DNA from: RHKX01 sp964641695
GTDB taxonomy: Bacteria > Actinomycetota > Thermoleophilia > Solirubrobacterales > 70-9
Direction: 5' to 3'
Length of the DNA: 35,185 nucleotides
Assembly (NCBI GenBank): GCA_964641695.1
Contig: CAZXKG010000016.1
Coordinates: forward strand, 1 to 35,185
How positions within the stretch are numbered: the first letter of the stretch is position 1; each line of letters begins with the position of its first letter. The notes beneath the pieces are model-generated. The model did no database searches. It was not told the origin of the DNA and saw nothing but the letters and a program-made list of their open reading frames with translations. Below are positions 5,236-13,283 of this stretch, one piece after another. The position numbers and the translations under genes were made by a program.

Positions 5236-8200
5236 ATGTCGTCGGTTGGGCCAGTTGGAGGATTCGAGCGGGCGCTCGAGGCACCCCTCGGGCCCGCTCT
5301 GGTGCTTGGGCGTGCGGGTAGCGGGAGGTCCGAGCTGCTGGTCCGGCGCGCGGTCAGGGCGTTGGAGACCTCCTCCGGGGAGGGGGAGGTGGTGCTGCTC
5401 ACTCAGACCTCCGCCAACCGAGCACAGTTGCGGGAGCGGCTCACCCGGCTGCTGCCCGAGGTCTCCGAGCAGGTCTGGGTGGAGCGCTGGCCCGACTTCG
5501 CCGAACGGCTGCTTCGCGATCACTCGCTGGAGGCGGGCATCGACCCCTTCTTCCAGATCGCCGCGCCGGCCGACCGGCTCGCCTTGCTGCTGGAGCGGCT
5601 CGACGATCTGCCCCTGCGCCGACACGAGATCCGCGGCAACCCGGCGGGCCTGCTCGCCCGGCTGCTGGAGCGGATCGACGCGCTGAAGGCCGAGGGGATC
5701 GGAGCGGTCGAGCTGCGCGACCGGGCGCGCGAGCGCGAGCGGGGCGCGAGCGGTCGAGGCGATCGTGAGGCGGCGATGAGGGAGCTCGAGTTCGCCGAGC
5801 TCTTCGATCGCCACGACGCGATCATGCTCGAGCACGGGGTTCTCGACGAGGGCGAGCTGATCCTCGCGCTGGGCCGTCTGCTCTCCCGCCATCCCGGCCT
5901 CGCCGATCGGCTGGGCGACCGGTTCAGGCAGGTTCTCGTCGATGAGCTCGAGAACGCGGGCGCACCTCGCGTCGCCTGCCTGCCGCTGATCGCGCCGCAC
6001 GGGAACGTGATGGCAGCCTGCGATCCCTGGCAGGGGCTGCGGGCGAATCGCGCCTACGGCGAAGCGGCAGCGCTCGGGTTCATGCGCCATCTGCCGGAGG
6101 CCGAGCGGTATCTGCTGGGCGAGAGCCGGCGCGTGCGTGGGCAAGCCGCGACGGCGATCGGTGCGATCGATGAGCTGCTCCCCGATTCCTACCCCCTCGC
6201 CGGGGTAGGCCCGGCGAGGGGGGACGTCGGCGGGGTGATGGCCCTCCCGCGCGAGGCCGGGGGGTCTGAGTCGGCCGGCGGGGCCGAACGCGGCGAGGCG
6301 GCTGGAGTCGAAGAGGGCTCCGGCGACGATCGGTGGTCGGCGGGGCCCGGCGATCACGGCGTCGACGTCCGCCTCTGGGCCTGCGCGAACGAGCGGGCGC
6401 AGGGACAGGCGGTGGCGCGGGAGATCGAGCGCCGGATCGCCGCCGGATCCTGCGCGGCGAGCGACATCTGCATCGTCGTCGGCGCCTCGGGCGGCGAGAG
6501 CCGGATGCTCGAGGCGGCGCTGGAGGAGCGGGGCGTCCCGTTCAGGAGCACCGCCTCCTCGGCCTTCTTCGGGCGGCCGGAGGTCCGCGACACGATCGCC
6601 TGGCTGCGGGCGCTCGCCGATCCCAACGACTCGGCCGCCGTGGTCAGGGCGCTGACCAGGCCGCCGACGCAGCTGCGGTCGGTCGACCTGGTCCGCTGCA
6701 CGACGATCGCCCGCCGCCGCAAGCTCGACATGATCTCCGCGGCTGAAGCGGCGCTGGAGAGCCCGCAGCTCCCGCCGCCATCCCGCGATCGCCTGCGCGG
6801 CTTCCTCAAGCTCTACAAGGCCGCGTCGGGAGCGATCGACGGGCTCCGTCCGGACGCCTTCGTGCGGCGGCTGATCGAGCGGGTCGGCTTCCGCCGCCAC
6901 AGCCTCTTCGAGGCCAGCCCGGAGACGGCCGAGCGCCTGGTCAACCTCTCGCGGCTGGCGGAGATGGCGGCGGGGTGGACGCGCCGCCGTCCGGACGGAT
7001 CCACCAGGGACTTCGTCAGGTACCTGGCGGCGGTCGCCGAGGCTGGGGAGCGGTTCCGCCGTCCGGCTGAGCCGCCGCCCCGCGACGCGGTCCTGATCGC
7101 TGAGCCGGAGCAGGTGAAGGGGATGGAGTTCCCACACGTCTACGTGCTGGGGCTGCACAGCCGGGCGTTCGGCCGCGGATCCGAGCGGGCCGACTGGATT
7201 CCCGAGGCGCTGCTGGAGGCCGAGCCGCCACCGGCCGCCGACGTGGCCGACGCGCTGCGAGTGCGGCGGGCCTACGCCGCGGTGAGCAGGGCGTCGCAGT
7301 CGGTCGTCCTGGCGCGGCCGGAGCAGGTTCGCGGGGCCGAGGTCGGCGCCTCGCCGGTGTATGAGGCGATGGCGACCGCCCTCGAGGCCGACGAGGAGGT
7401 CCACGAGGAGGAGCTGTTCGGGCCGGCCGAGGGCCTGCACGCGACCTACCGGATGCTGCGCGACGAGGTGCTGGAGGCGTCGTGGCGGGCGGGCGCGGCG
7501 CTGAGCGAGATGCGCCTGGACACGGTCGAGGACGTCAACCGGGCGGTCGCGCGCTACTTCGAGCTGCTGAAGCTGGCGGCGCTGATCCAGCGGCCCGGCG
7601 GGGAGTCGGAGCGGGAGGCGCTGGCGGCGCTGAACGAGCTGCTGGGGCGGCTGGCGACGCCGGAGCAGCTCGCGGAGCTGCAGCGCTCGGCGCTCGACGA
7701 GTACGTGCTCGACGAGGAGCGGGAGCGGGCGCGGCGCAGCGAGCAGCTCGTCTCCAGGAAGGAGCCTGGGCTGGAGGCCTTCCTGCCCCGACGGGGCGGG
7801 GGATTGGCGCTGTCGGCATCCGACGTCGGCCTGTATCTGACCTGCCCGCTCAAGTACAAGTTCGCGCGCGTCTTCGCGATCCCGCAGGAGCCGACGATCA
7901 ACCAGCGCTTCGGGATCCTGATCCACAACGTGCTCGAGCGCTACCACGCCGAGGAGATCAGGGGCTTCGGCGAGGGCGAGGGGGGCTTGGATCGCCTGCT
8001 GGGGCTGTACGAGGCGGGCTGGCGGCGGACCGGCTTCGGCTTCAGCGACGACGAGCTGCAGTACCGGGATCGGGGGGTTGCCGCCCTGGCCCGCTACCAC
8101 GAGCGTCACAGCGGCGGCGCGGCGAGACCGGTCTGGTTGGAGCGGCGCTTCTCCTTCAAGATCGGCGACAGCACCGTCGGCGGGCGCATCGACCGCATCG

Positions 8201-8532
8201 ACCGCCACCCCGACGGCAGCTACGAGCTGATCGATTACAAGACCGGCCCGGCCAAGAGCGCTGCCGAGCTCGGGGACGACCTGCAGATCGCCCTCTACCG
8301 CGTTGCGGCCCGCGAGTCCTGGGACATCGAGGCCGCCGACGGCTCCTACTGGTACGTCCTCGACGACGAGAAGGTCACCGCCGGCGGCGAGCCCGACGCC
8401 CTGCAGCGAGTCGAGCGCACGGTGGCCGAGGTGGCCGAGGGGATCAACAGCCAGGACTTCGAGCCGAGGCCGGACTTCAACGTCTGCTCCTGGTGCGACT
8501 ACCGGCTGATCTGCCCGGCAAGCGAGGCCTGA
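5236..8532 (+). CDS. AddB/AdnA-like helicase-related protein with C-terminal Fe-S PD-(D/E)XK nuclease
   Basis: A 1098-residue double-strand-break-processing-type protein. The N-terminal part is UvrD-like, but the Walker A motif reads GRAGSGRS (residues 25-32) with Arg for the essential Lys. The motif II region reads LVDELENAG rather than DExQD, followed by CDPWQG (motif III-like), KGMEFPHVYVLGL (motif V) and AAVSRASQSVVLARP (motif VI-like). The C-terminal RecB-type nuclease is intact by eye: GGRIDRID, then IDYKTG (D1000, K1002). Four Cys expected for a 4Fe-4S staple are present: C870 (TCPLKY) and C1084/C1087/C1093 (CSWCDYRLIC). This fits AddB or mycobacterial AdnA, where this motor can be inactive. 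No AdnB/AddA partner is adjacent. Residues about 318-375 form a Gly/Ala/Glu low-complexity insert with a DNA hairpin. Start ATG 5236 (GTG 5233 is equally possible). Confidence 0.88.
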   Translation: MSSVGPVGGFERALEAPLGPALVLGRAGSGRSELLVRRAVRALETSSGEGEVVLLTQTSANRAQLRERLTRLLPEVSEQVWVERWPDFAERLLRDHSLEAGIDPFFQIAAPADRLALLLERLDDLPLRRHEIRGNPAGLLARLLERIDALKAEGIGAVELRDRARERERGASGRGDREAAMRELEFAELFDRHDAIMLEHGVLDEGELILALGRLLSRHPGLADRLGDRFRQVLVDELENAGAPRVACLPLIAPHGNVMAACDPWQGLRANRAYGEAAALGFMRHLPEAERYLLGESRRVRGQAATAIGAIDELLPDSYPLAGVGPARGDVGGVMALPREAGGSESAGGAERGEAAGVEEGSGDDRWSAGPGDHGVDVRLWACANERAQGQAVAREIERRIAAGSCAASDICIVVGASGGESRMLEAALEERGVPFRSTASSAFFGRPEVRDTIAWLRALADPNDSAAVVRALTRPPTQLRSVDLVRCTTIARRRKLDMISAAEAALESPQLPPPSRDRLRGFLKLYKAASGAIDGLRPDAFVRRLIERVGFRRHSLFEASPETAERLVNLSRLAEMAAGWTRRRPDGSTRDFVRYLAAVAEAGERFRRPAEPPPRDAVLIAEPEQVKGMEFPHVYVLGLHSRAFGRGSERADWIPEALLEAEPPPAADVADALRVRRAYAAVSRASQSVVLARPEQVRGAEVGASPVYEAMATALEADEEVHEEELFGPAEGLHATYRMLRDEVLEASWRAGAALSEMRLDTVEDVNRAVARYFELLKLAALIQRPGGESEREALAALNELLGRLATPEQLAELQRSALDEYVLDEERERARRSEQLVSRKEPGLEAFLPRRGGGLALSASDVGLYLTCPLKYKFARVFAIPQEPTINQRFGILIHNVLERYHAEEIRGFGEGEGGLDRLLGLYEAGWRRTGFGFSDDELQYRDRGVAALARYHERHSGGAARPVWLERRFSFKIGDSTVGGRIDRIDRHPDGSYELIDYKTGPAKSAAELGDDLQIALYRVAARESWDIEAADGSYWYVLDDEKVTAGGEPDALQRVERTVAEVAEGINSQDFEPRPDFNVCSWCDYRLICPASEA
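6192..6222. repeat. Perfect 13-bp hairpin inside the nuclease coding sequence
   Basis: CCCCCTCGCCGGG (6192-6204) and its exact complement (6210-6222) flank GTAGG. It starts a low-complexity segment of about 160 bp (to roughly 6355) without recognisable motifs between the helicase-like blocks, which looks like an in-frame insertion. Confidence 0.8.
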
Positions 8533-8570
8533 GTTCGGCTGGGGCAGCGGCCCCTGCAACGACGAAAGCC

Positions 8571-8593
8571 GTGAACTTGCTAATCAAGTTTAC
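8571..8593. promoter_or_regulatory. Imperfect palindrome, possible protein-binding site
   Basis: GTGAACTTG, CTAAT, CAAGTTTAC: 9-bp arms with 8 matches. It is AT-richer than its surroundings. No regulator gene is adjacent, so the partner is unknown. Confidence 0.35.
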
Positions 8594-8605
8594 GACCTGC
8601 GGACT

Positions 8606-8625
8606 CCGGCGCCCGACGGCGCCGG
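8606..8625. terminator. Hairpin downstream of the nuclease gene
   Basis: CCGGCGCC and GGCGCCGG form a perfect 8-bp stem with loop CGAC, 74 nt after the nuclease stop. A likely terminator without a U-tract. Confidence 0.5.
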
Positions 8626-8834
8626 CTCTGCGAGCACGACACCTGCAGCTGCCCCTCGAGGAGGAGGTCCACCCCGATGGGCAGCGTTGGACTTGCACCA
8701 CAGCTCGCCGGCTAGATCTCCAAAGGAGTCCCCCACACGGGTCCACCAGCGTGTGGGAAGGGTCCACGGTCTACACGTGCAGCCCGGGTAGGTCTACGCG
8801 AAGCCGCACCCCACCCTTGCCACCCAGGCTGCCG

Positions 8835-8843
8835 TAGTACTAT
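8835..8843 (+). promoter_or_regulatory. vapB promoter/operator region
   Basis: TAGTACTA (8835-8842) is a perfect 8-bp palindrome and contains a TACTAT -10-like box 8 nt before ATG 8852. Toxin-antitoxin operons are usually repressed by the antitoxin complex at such sites. Confidence 0.4.
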
Positions 8844-8851
8844 GTCGCAAT

Positions 8852-9109
8852 ATGGCTACGACGATCCCACAGCGAGAGCTGCGCAACGAAACGGCCAAGT
8901 TGCTCAGACGGGTCGAGACCGGCGAGCGCCTGACGATCACGGTTCACGGTCATCCCGTTGCCGAGCTCGGACCCGTTCGGGGGAATCGGACGTTCATCCG
9001 CGGCGAGGACGTGGTCGCGGCCATCGGCGGGTTGCTCGATCCTCGCGATGATCTGATCGCGGAGCTGGAGATGGAGGACAGTGGCTTCGCCGAAGACCCC
9101 TTCTCCTGA
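8852..9109 (+). CDS. vapB: Antitoxin of Phd/YefM type (VapB partner)
   Basis: An 85-residue antitoxin. The N-terminal half shows the Phd/YefM signature: MATTIPQRELRNETAKLLRRVETGERLTITVHGHPVAELGPV, a DNA-binding fold that also mediates dimerisation. The C-terminal half (DVVAAIGGLLDPRDDLIAELEMEDSGFAEDPFS) is acidic, expected to be disordered and to wrap the toxin. It overlaps the toxin gene by 29 nt. It should neutralise the PIN nuclease and repress the operon; a palindromic TAGTACTA lies just upstream. Confidence 0.92.
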   Translation: MATTIPQRELRNETAKLLRRVETGERLTITVHGHPVAELGPVRGNRTFIRGEDVVAAIGGLLDPRDDLIAELEMEDSGFAEDPFS

Positions 9110-9485
9110 ACGCGGTCTTCTGGATACGTCAGTCGTGATCGCGATCGCCCAGGGCGTCGACCTCGATCTGCCCGACTCGGTCGCGATCTCCACGGTGACG
9201 CTCTGCGAGCTCCACCACGGAGTGCTGATCGCGAGCGATGAGACCCGTCCTGCGCGGCTGCGAACGCTGATCGCAGTCGAGCGCGCGTTCGACGCACTCC
9301 CGGTGGACGCGCGAGTGGCGCCGCACTACGGGCAGCTCGTGGCGGAGGCCCGTCGCGCCCACGGCGTCAGGCCCAAGGTCGCCGATGCGCTGATCGCCGC
9401 GACGGCGCTCTCCCACGGCTTGCGGCTCTGCACCCGCGACGCCGGCTTCGAGCGTCTCGGCGTTCCGGGCCTGCAGCTCGTCTGA
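9081..9485 (+). CDS. vapC: PIN-domain ribonuclease toxin VapC
   Basis: A 134-residue PIN-domain toxin. Acidic catalytic residues are in place: LLDTSVVIA (D15), LCELHHG (E43), KVADALIAATA (D102) and CTRDAGFERL (D120). VapC toxins are Mg-dependent RNases that usually cut tRNA or 23S rRNA to arrest growth. The only start in frame close to the domain is GTG 9081, inside the antitoxin gene, giving a 29-nt overlap and translational coupling. The protein ends right after the typical GVPGLQLV C-terminus. The gene is convergent with the secreted repeat protein; the interval has only a 12-bp palindrome (CGCGGCGCCGCG at 9499-9510). Confidence 0.94.
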   Translation: MASPKTPSPERGLLDTSVVIAIAQGVDLDLPDSVAISTVTLCELHHGVLIASDETRPARLRTLIAVERAFDALPVDARVAPHYGQLVAEARRAHGVRPKVADALIAATALSHGLRLCTRDAGFERLGVPGLQLV

Positions 9486-9569
9486 TCTCAGCCCGCGACG
9501 CGGCGCCGCGATGTGGACGGTTCGCGGCAGCCGACCTCGAATCGCGAGCGCGCAACCGCTGGTCCGCCT

Positions 9570-11336
9570 CTACTTCTTCTTGCCCTTCTTCGGGCCCGGG
9601 ACCTTCAGGGTCAGCGCCTTCTTCGCCTTGGTCCTGTTGCCGACCTGATCGGAGACCGTCGTGGTGGCGACGACCTTGCGCGCCTTGCGCTGCTTGGTCA
9701 CGAGCCGCAGCTTGCCCTTGCTGAGCTTCAGCTTGACCGTGCCGGTCTTCCCGGCCTCGATCGAGTAGTTCCCCGCGGCGAGCTTCACCTTCTTCTTGCC
9801 CTTCTTGCCGCCGGTCTTCACCTTCTTCTTGGTCGTCAGCTTGACCTTGCCCTCGCACGGTCCCGACGCCTCCTCGGCGGGACAGGCCAGCTTCAGCTTC
9901 GCGACTCCGCGCAGGTTCACACTCAGGCGCTTTCCCTTGAAGGCGATCGCCACGTCGGTATCCGGCGGGGGTGGAACCGCGAGCTTCCAGAGCTCGTATC
10001 CGTGCGCCCCGTCGTTGGCAGTGAAGATCAGCTCGTCGCCGAGCAGGGTGAACCCGTACGGGTCGGAGCCGCTGCTGCCCGTCAGGATGTCCGCGACGAG
10101 CTCCGGCTTCCCGTCGGGGCCGATCCCCCAGATCTCGTCGCCCTTCGAGCCGTCGTTCGCGGTCAGGTAGAGGAAGTCACCGAGGACGTTGAAGTCCGAG
10201 GGGGAGGAACCGCTGTTGGGATCGGGGTTGATCTCATCGAGCATGTTCGTTCCCGGACCGGTCCCGTCGGTTCGCCACACCTCGGAGCCGGCGTCCGCCA
10301 AGCTCGCGCGGAAGTAAAGCGCTCCGGCGAACTGGGTGAACTCGCTTGGCGAGGAGGAGTTCGTTCCGGGGTTGACGTCGGTGAGCATGTCCGTCCCCGC
10401 CGGAGTGCCGTCCGTCGACCAGGGCTCGCTGCCGTTCGTGCCGTCGCCGGCACTGAAGTAGAGCCGGCCGGAGAAGGGGGTGAAGTTGGACGGGTTCGAG
10501 GAGCCGCCCGCCGGGTTGATGTTCGCGACCATGGCCGTCGCCGGCGCCGCCTCCCCGTCCGTCCGCCAGGGCTCATTGCCGTTCGCGCCGTCGCTCGCCT
10601 GGAAGTAGAGGTGCCCATCCCATGCGGTGAGTGAGCTCGGCGAGGATCCGCTTGCACCGGGGTTGATGTCCGCGACCGGCGAGGCACCCGATCCATCCAT
10701 CCTCCAGAGCTCGCGTCCCGTACCCGGGGCATCGGCGCTGAAGTAGATCATGCCCTTGAACGCGATCAGGCTGGCGGGGTAGGACGACGTGCCGCCCGGT
10801 TGGATGTCCTCCACGATCTCCGTAGTGGTGCCGTCGGATCGGTACGGCTCCCGGCCGGAAGGCCCGTCTGCCGAGAAGTAGACGTCGTCGCCGAGGGCTG
10901 CCGGCTCCGACGGGTAGCCCCCGGCCGCCCCCGGCATGATGTCGGCGACCAACTGGGTCCCCGCCGCGGTCCCGTCGGTGCGCCACAGCTCGACTCCGTG
11001 GGCTACGTCTTCGGCACGGAAGTACAGGTGTCCGCCTGCGGCGGTGAACTGACCGGGGTAGGACGACTTCTTGCCCGGGTTGATGTCCTTGACCAGGGTC
11101 GCGTCGGTCCCGTCGGAGCGCCACAGCTCCCAGCCGCCCGTTCCGTCATCCGCCGAGAAGTAGATCGCGCCGCCGAACTCCGTCATCTCATACGGCTCGG
11201 AATGGCTCGGTCCGGGGTTGATGTCGGTGAGCAGGCTGGCGGCGTGCGGCGCGGCATCGGCGGCCGGGACGAGCAGTAGGCACGCGGCTGCGACCAGCCC
11301 GGCTGCCGTCTTTCGAAATCCATTTCGAACGGTCAT
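9570..11336 (-). CDS. Secreted ELWxxDGT-repeat protein with Lys-rich C-terminal domain
   Basis: A 588-residue exported protein. Residues 1-29 form a signal peptide (basic start, AAGLVAAACLLLVPAADA, cut near ADAA-PH). Residues 30-440 hold about nine repeats of roughly 45-50 residues with the pattern INPG..SS.P..F...G..LYFSA.DG..G.ELWR.DGT (ELWRSDGT, ELWRTDGT, EPYRSDGT, ELWRMDGS, EPWRTDGE, EPWSTDGT, EVWRTDGT, then degenerate copies). The repeats should form a beta-propeller. Residues 460-588 are a basic beta-rich domain ending PGPKKGKKK. Function is unknown; a cell-surface scaffold or recognition role is a guess. The start ATG 11336 has a GAGGGAG ribosome-binding site upstream. The gene lies 3' of the sulfotransferase array on the same strand. 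Confidence 0.85.
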   Translation of the reverse strand: MTVRNGFRKTAAGLVAAACLLLVPAADAAPHAASLLTDINPGPSHSEPYEMTEFGGAIYFSADDGTGGWELWRSDGTDATLVKDINPGKKSSYPGQFTAAGGHLYFRAEDVAHGVELWRTDGTAAGTQLVADIMPGAAGGYPSEPAALGDDVYFSADGPSGREPYRSDGTTTEIVEDIQPGGTSSYPASLIAFKGMIYFSADAPGTGRELWRMDGSGASPVADINPGASGSSPSSLTAWDGHLYFQASDGANGNEPWRTDGEAAPATAMVANINPAGGSSNPSNFTPFSGRLYFSAGDGTNGSEPWSTDGTPAGTDMLTDVNPGTNSSSPSEFTQFAGALYFRASLADAGSEVWRTDGTGPGTNMLDEINPDPNSGSSPSDFNVLGDFLYLTANDGSKGDEIWGIGPDGKPELVADILTGSSGSDPYGFTLLGDELIFTANDGAHGYELWKLAVPPPPDTDVAIAFKGKRLSVNLRGVAKLKLACPAEEASGPCEGKVKLTTKKKVKTGGKKGKKKVKLAAGNYSIEAGKTGTVKLKLSKGKLRLVTKQRKARKVVATTTVSDQVGNRTKAKKALTLKVPGPKKGKKK

Positions 11337-11429
11337 CTCTGGCGTCTCCCTCGATCGCGAACAGGGTGTAGCCCGGGCACACTATCGACCGCAGTCCAGA
11401 TCCGCGACGGCTGCTTTCAGCCCGTGATC

Positions 11430-13283
11430 TCAACCCGCGACGCGTACCGATTCGCGGTAACCGAGCTCGTCGAGCAGATCCCCGGTGACCTCCTCGAAGG
11501 CACCTACGGCCGATGGGTCCAGCCGCTTCCGCCAGGCGCCGACCGGGCCCAGGCCCTTCTCGATCTCGGCTCTCGCGTAGGGGTCGGTCATCGTCTGCTC
11601 GAAGGGGAGGTCGATGAACTCGCAGACCCGCCGCAGGGTCGTCTCGGTGTCGCCGACCAGATCCTCGTAGCGGATCTCCAGGTAGTGGTCGATCAGATGC
11701 TCCTGCTGGCGAGCGGTCCGCACCCGCTTCTCCCACCGCTGCGCCGTTGCGAGCGCGGCGCCGACGTCGACGTTGCCCGGCTTCGCCGCCAGCGTGTCGC
11801 GCCCGTCGCGGATCACGTGGATGAACCGCGCCTCGAACAGCGCCCGCTGGATCCGCCGCATCCGCTTCAGATAAGAAGGGGTCTCGTCGCCCCAGCGCTG
11901 CTTGCCGGCGGCCTGGGCGCTCGCTTCGTAGAAGGAGCGAAGGACCGCGGCCGCCTTGAGGTCGTCGATCTCCGACAGCCGCTCGCGCATCTCCGTCTCG
12001 GTCAGCCCGTGGGCCTCGAAGGGGCCGGCGGCCGCCATCGTCTTGATCACCCGCTCGACGGTCATCGGCTCGGAGCGGATCATCTCCGCCAGCCCGGGCA
12101 CGAACGCCGTCTCGCGCAGCATCCTCAGGTCGGGGTGGGAGTCGAGCATCGCGCCGAGCATCGTCGTCCCCGATCGCGAGGCTCCGATCAGGAACGGAGC
12201 GGGAATCCGCGGGTCGGCCGGCGGCTGGATGCCGGTCGCGTGCTTGGCGACGGCGACCGCCTTCCGTACGGGGCGCGGCAGTCGCATCCGCCCGCGCCTC
12301 GGTACGTAGATCTCCTCCGGGTCGGCTTCGCCTGCCCCGTCGAGCTCGTAGCCGAGCTCCTCCAGCAGATCTCCGGCCAGCGCCTCGTAAGCGGCCCGGT
12401 CCTCCACCGGCATCCGCTTCTTCCAGGTGCCGATCAGGCTCGGGTTCGGGGGCTCGAAGGTCTTCGCGTGGCTGGCCAGCCGCTTCTCCGCCGACTGCTC
12501 CTCGCCGTGGGCGCGGGGCAGGGCCCGGGCCTTCTCCTGCAGCCGCTCCTCGGCGCGCTCGTGGTAGCCGAGCATCCCGGAGTCGAACTCCAGCTCGACG
12601 AACTCGCAGATCCGCCGCAGCTCGCGCTCGGTGTGCAGCACGAGATCCTCGAACTTGACCTCCATGTAGTGGCCGAGGTACGGCTGCTGGGCGCGACCGC
12701 GGAGCACCCGGCTGCGCCACTTCTCGGCGGCCGCCTCGATCGTCTGCGGGCCCCAGTCCTGCTTGAGGACCGAGAGCGCGACGTCGCGGCCGTCGCGGAT
12801 CAGGTGGATGAAGCGGGCCTCGGGGAGGTGGGTCTGGATCTCCCGCATGTGCTTGATGTAGCCGGGGGTCTTGTCGCCCCAGCGGGCGTCGGGCTTGCCC
12901 TGGTTCTCCGCGTAGAGGCGGTAGAAGGCGCGGACGGCGTCAGGGCCGGTGAGCGGATCCAGCGTCGCCCAGCGCGCCGCGAGCTCGCCGGCGTCGATGT
13001 GGAAGTCGCCCCAGCGCCGGTGGGAGGTGAGCAGCTCGAGCATCTGCTCGGGGTTGGCGCCGTGCTTCTCGCGGGCGCCGACCAGCTCGGGGATGAAGTG
13101 CGTCTCCGAAGGGATCGCGATCTGCGGGTGGGCGTCCAGCATCAAGCGTAGGAGCGTGGTCCCCGACCGTGTCGCACCGACCACGAACGGCGCCGGGGGA
13201 GGAGCGCTCTCCCCCTGCTTGACCGCAATACGCCGGCTGCGCCAGCCGGCGAGCGAGCGGACTATCTCGCGTCGCGCCTTCAC
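11430..13283 (-). CDS. Tandem double-domain sulfotransferase (two complete PAPS-dependent domains)
   Basis: A 617-residue fusion of two sulfotransferase domains. Domain 1 (about 30-315): 5'-phosphosulfate loop APFVVGATRSGTTLLRLMLDAHP, RWGDKTPGYIKHM, 3'-phosphate motif RFIHLIRDGRDVALS (158-171), C-terminal LLEELGYEL. Domain 2 (about 360-612) repeats the plan: APFLIGASRSGTTMLGAMLDSHP, RWGDETPSYLKRM, RFIHVIRDGRDTL, LLDELGYRE. A basic linker joins them. Both keep the nucleotide-binding residues, so both may be active; they would transfer sulfate from PAPS to a glycan or other hydroxyl. Most homologues have one domain. The GTG start at 13283 overlaps the stop of the upstream glycosyltransferase as GTGA, giving tight coupling and suggesting they act on the same product. 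Confidence 0.92.
   Translation of the reverse strand: MKARREIVRSLAGWRSRRIAVKQGESAPPPAPFVVGATRSGTTLLRLMLDAHPQIAIPSETHFIPELVGAREKHGANPEQMLELLTSHRRWGDFHIDAGELAARWATLDPLTGPDAVRAFYRLYAENQGKPDARWGDKTPGYIKHMREIQTHLPEARFIHLIRDGRDVALSVLKQDWGPQTIEAAAEKWRSRVLRGRAQQPYLGHYMEVKFEDLVLHTERELRRICEFVELEFDSGMLGYHERAEERLQEKARALPRAHGEEQSAEKRLASHAKTFEPPNPSLIGTWKKRMPVEDRAAYEALAGDLLEELGYELDGAGEADPEEIYVPRRGRMRLPRPVRKAVAVAKHATGIQPPADPRIPAPFLIGASRSGTTMLGAMLDSHPDLRMLRETAFVPGLAEMIRSEPMTVERVIKTMAAAGPFEAHGLTETEMRERLSEIDDLKAAAVLRSFYEASAQAAGKQRWGDETPSYLKRMRRIQRALFEARFIHVIRDGRDTLAAKPGNVDVGAALATAQRWEKRVRTARQQEHLIDHYLEIRYEDLVGDTETTLRRVCEFIDLPFEQTMTDPYARAEIEKGLGPVGAWRKRLDPSAVGAFEEVTGDLLDELGYRESVRVAG

Larger units (their letters stand above)
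8533..8851. other. 319-bp gene-free interval between nuclease and vapB
   Basis: I see no credible gene. It holds an imperfect palindrome (8571-8593), a strong hairpin (8606-8625), a weaker CCCACAC/GTGTGGG stem (8732-8738 with 8751-8757) and the vapB promoter region at the right end. Short overlapping frames on both strands are low-complexity and not protein-like. Confidence 0.5.

Noticed and set aside
5236..8532. Part of a phage-defence island
   Set aside because: Neighbours are a phosphatase and a vapBC pair only; no restriction, Argonaute, CBASS or similar genes are present, so a DNA-repair role is more likely.
5095..8559. Minus-strand open frame of 1154 codons opposite the nuclease gene
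   Set aside because: Antisense shadow; composition is Pro/Arg/Gln-rich with no motif, while the plus strand encodes the Fe-S nuclease.
8533..8851. tRNA gene or attachment site
   Set aside because: No acceptor stem or T-loop consensus could be assembled; only palindromes and a hairpin are present and no integrase lies nearby.
11424..13151. Plus-strand open frame of 575 codons opposite the double sulfotransferase
   Set aside because: It is the antisense shadow of a GC-rich gene; the minus strand has complete sulfotransferase motifs twice, and the plus translation is Arg/Gly/Leu-rich without domains.
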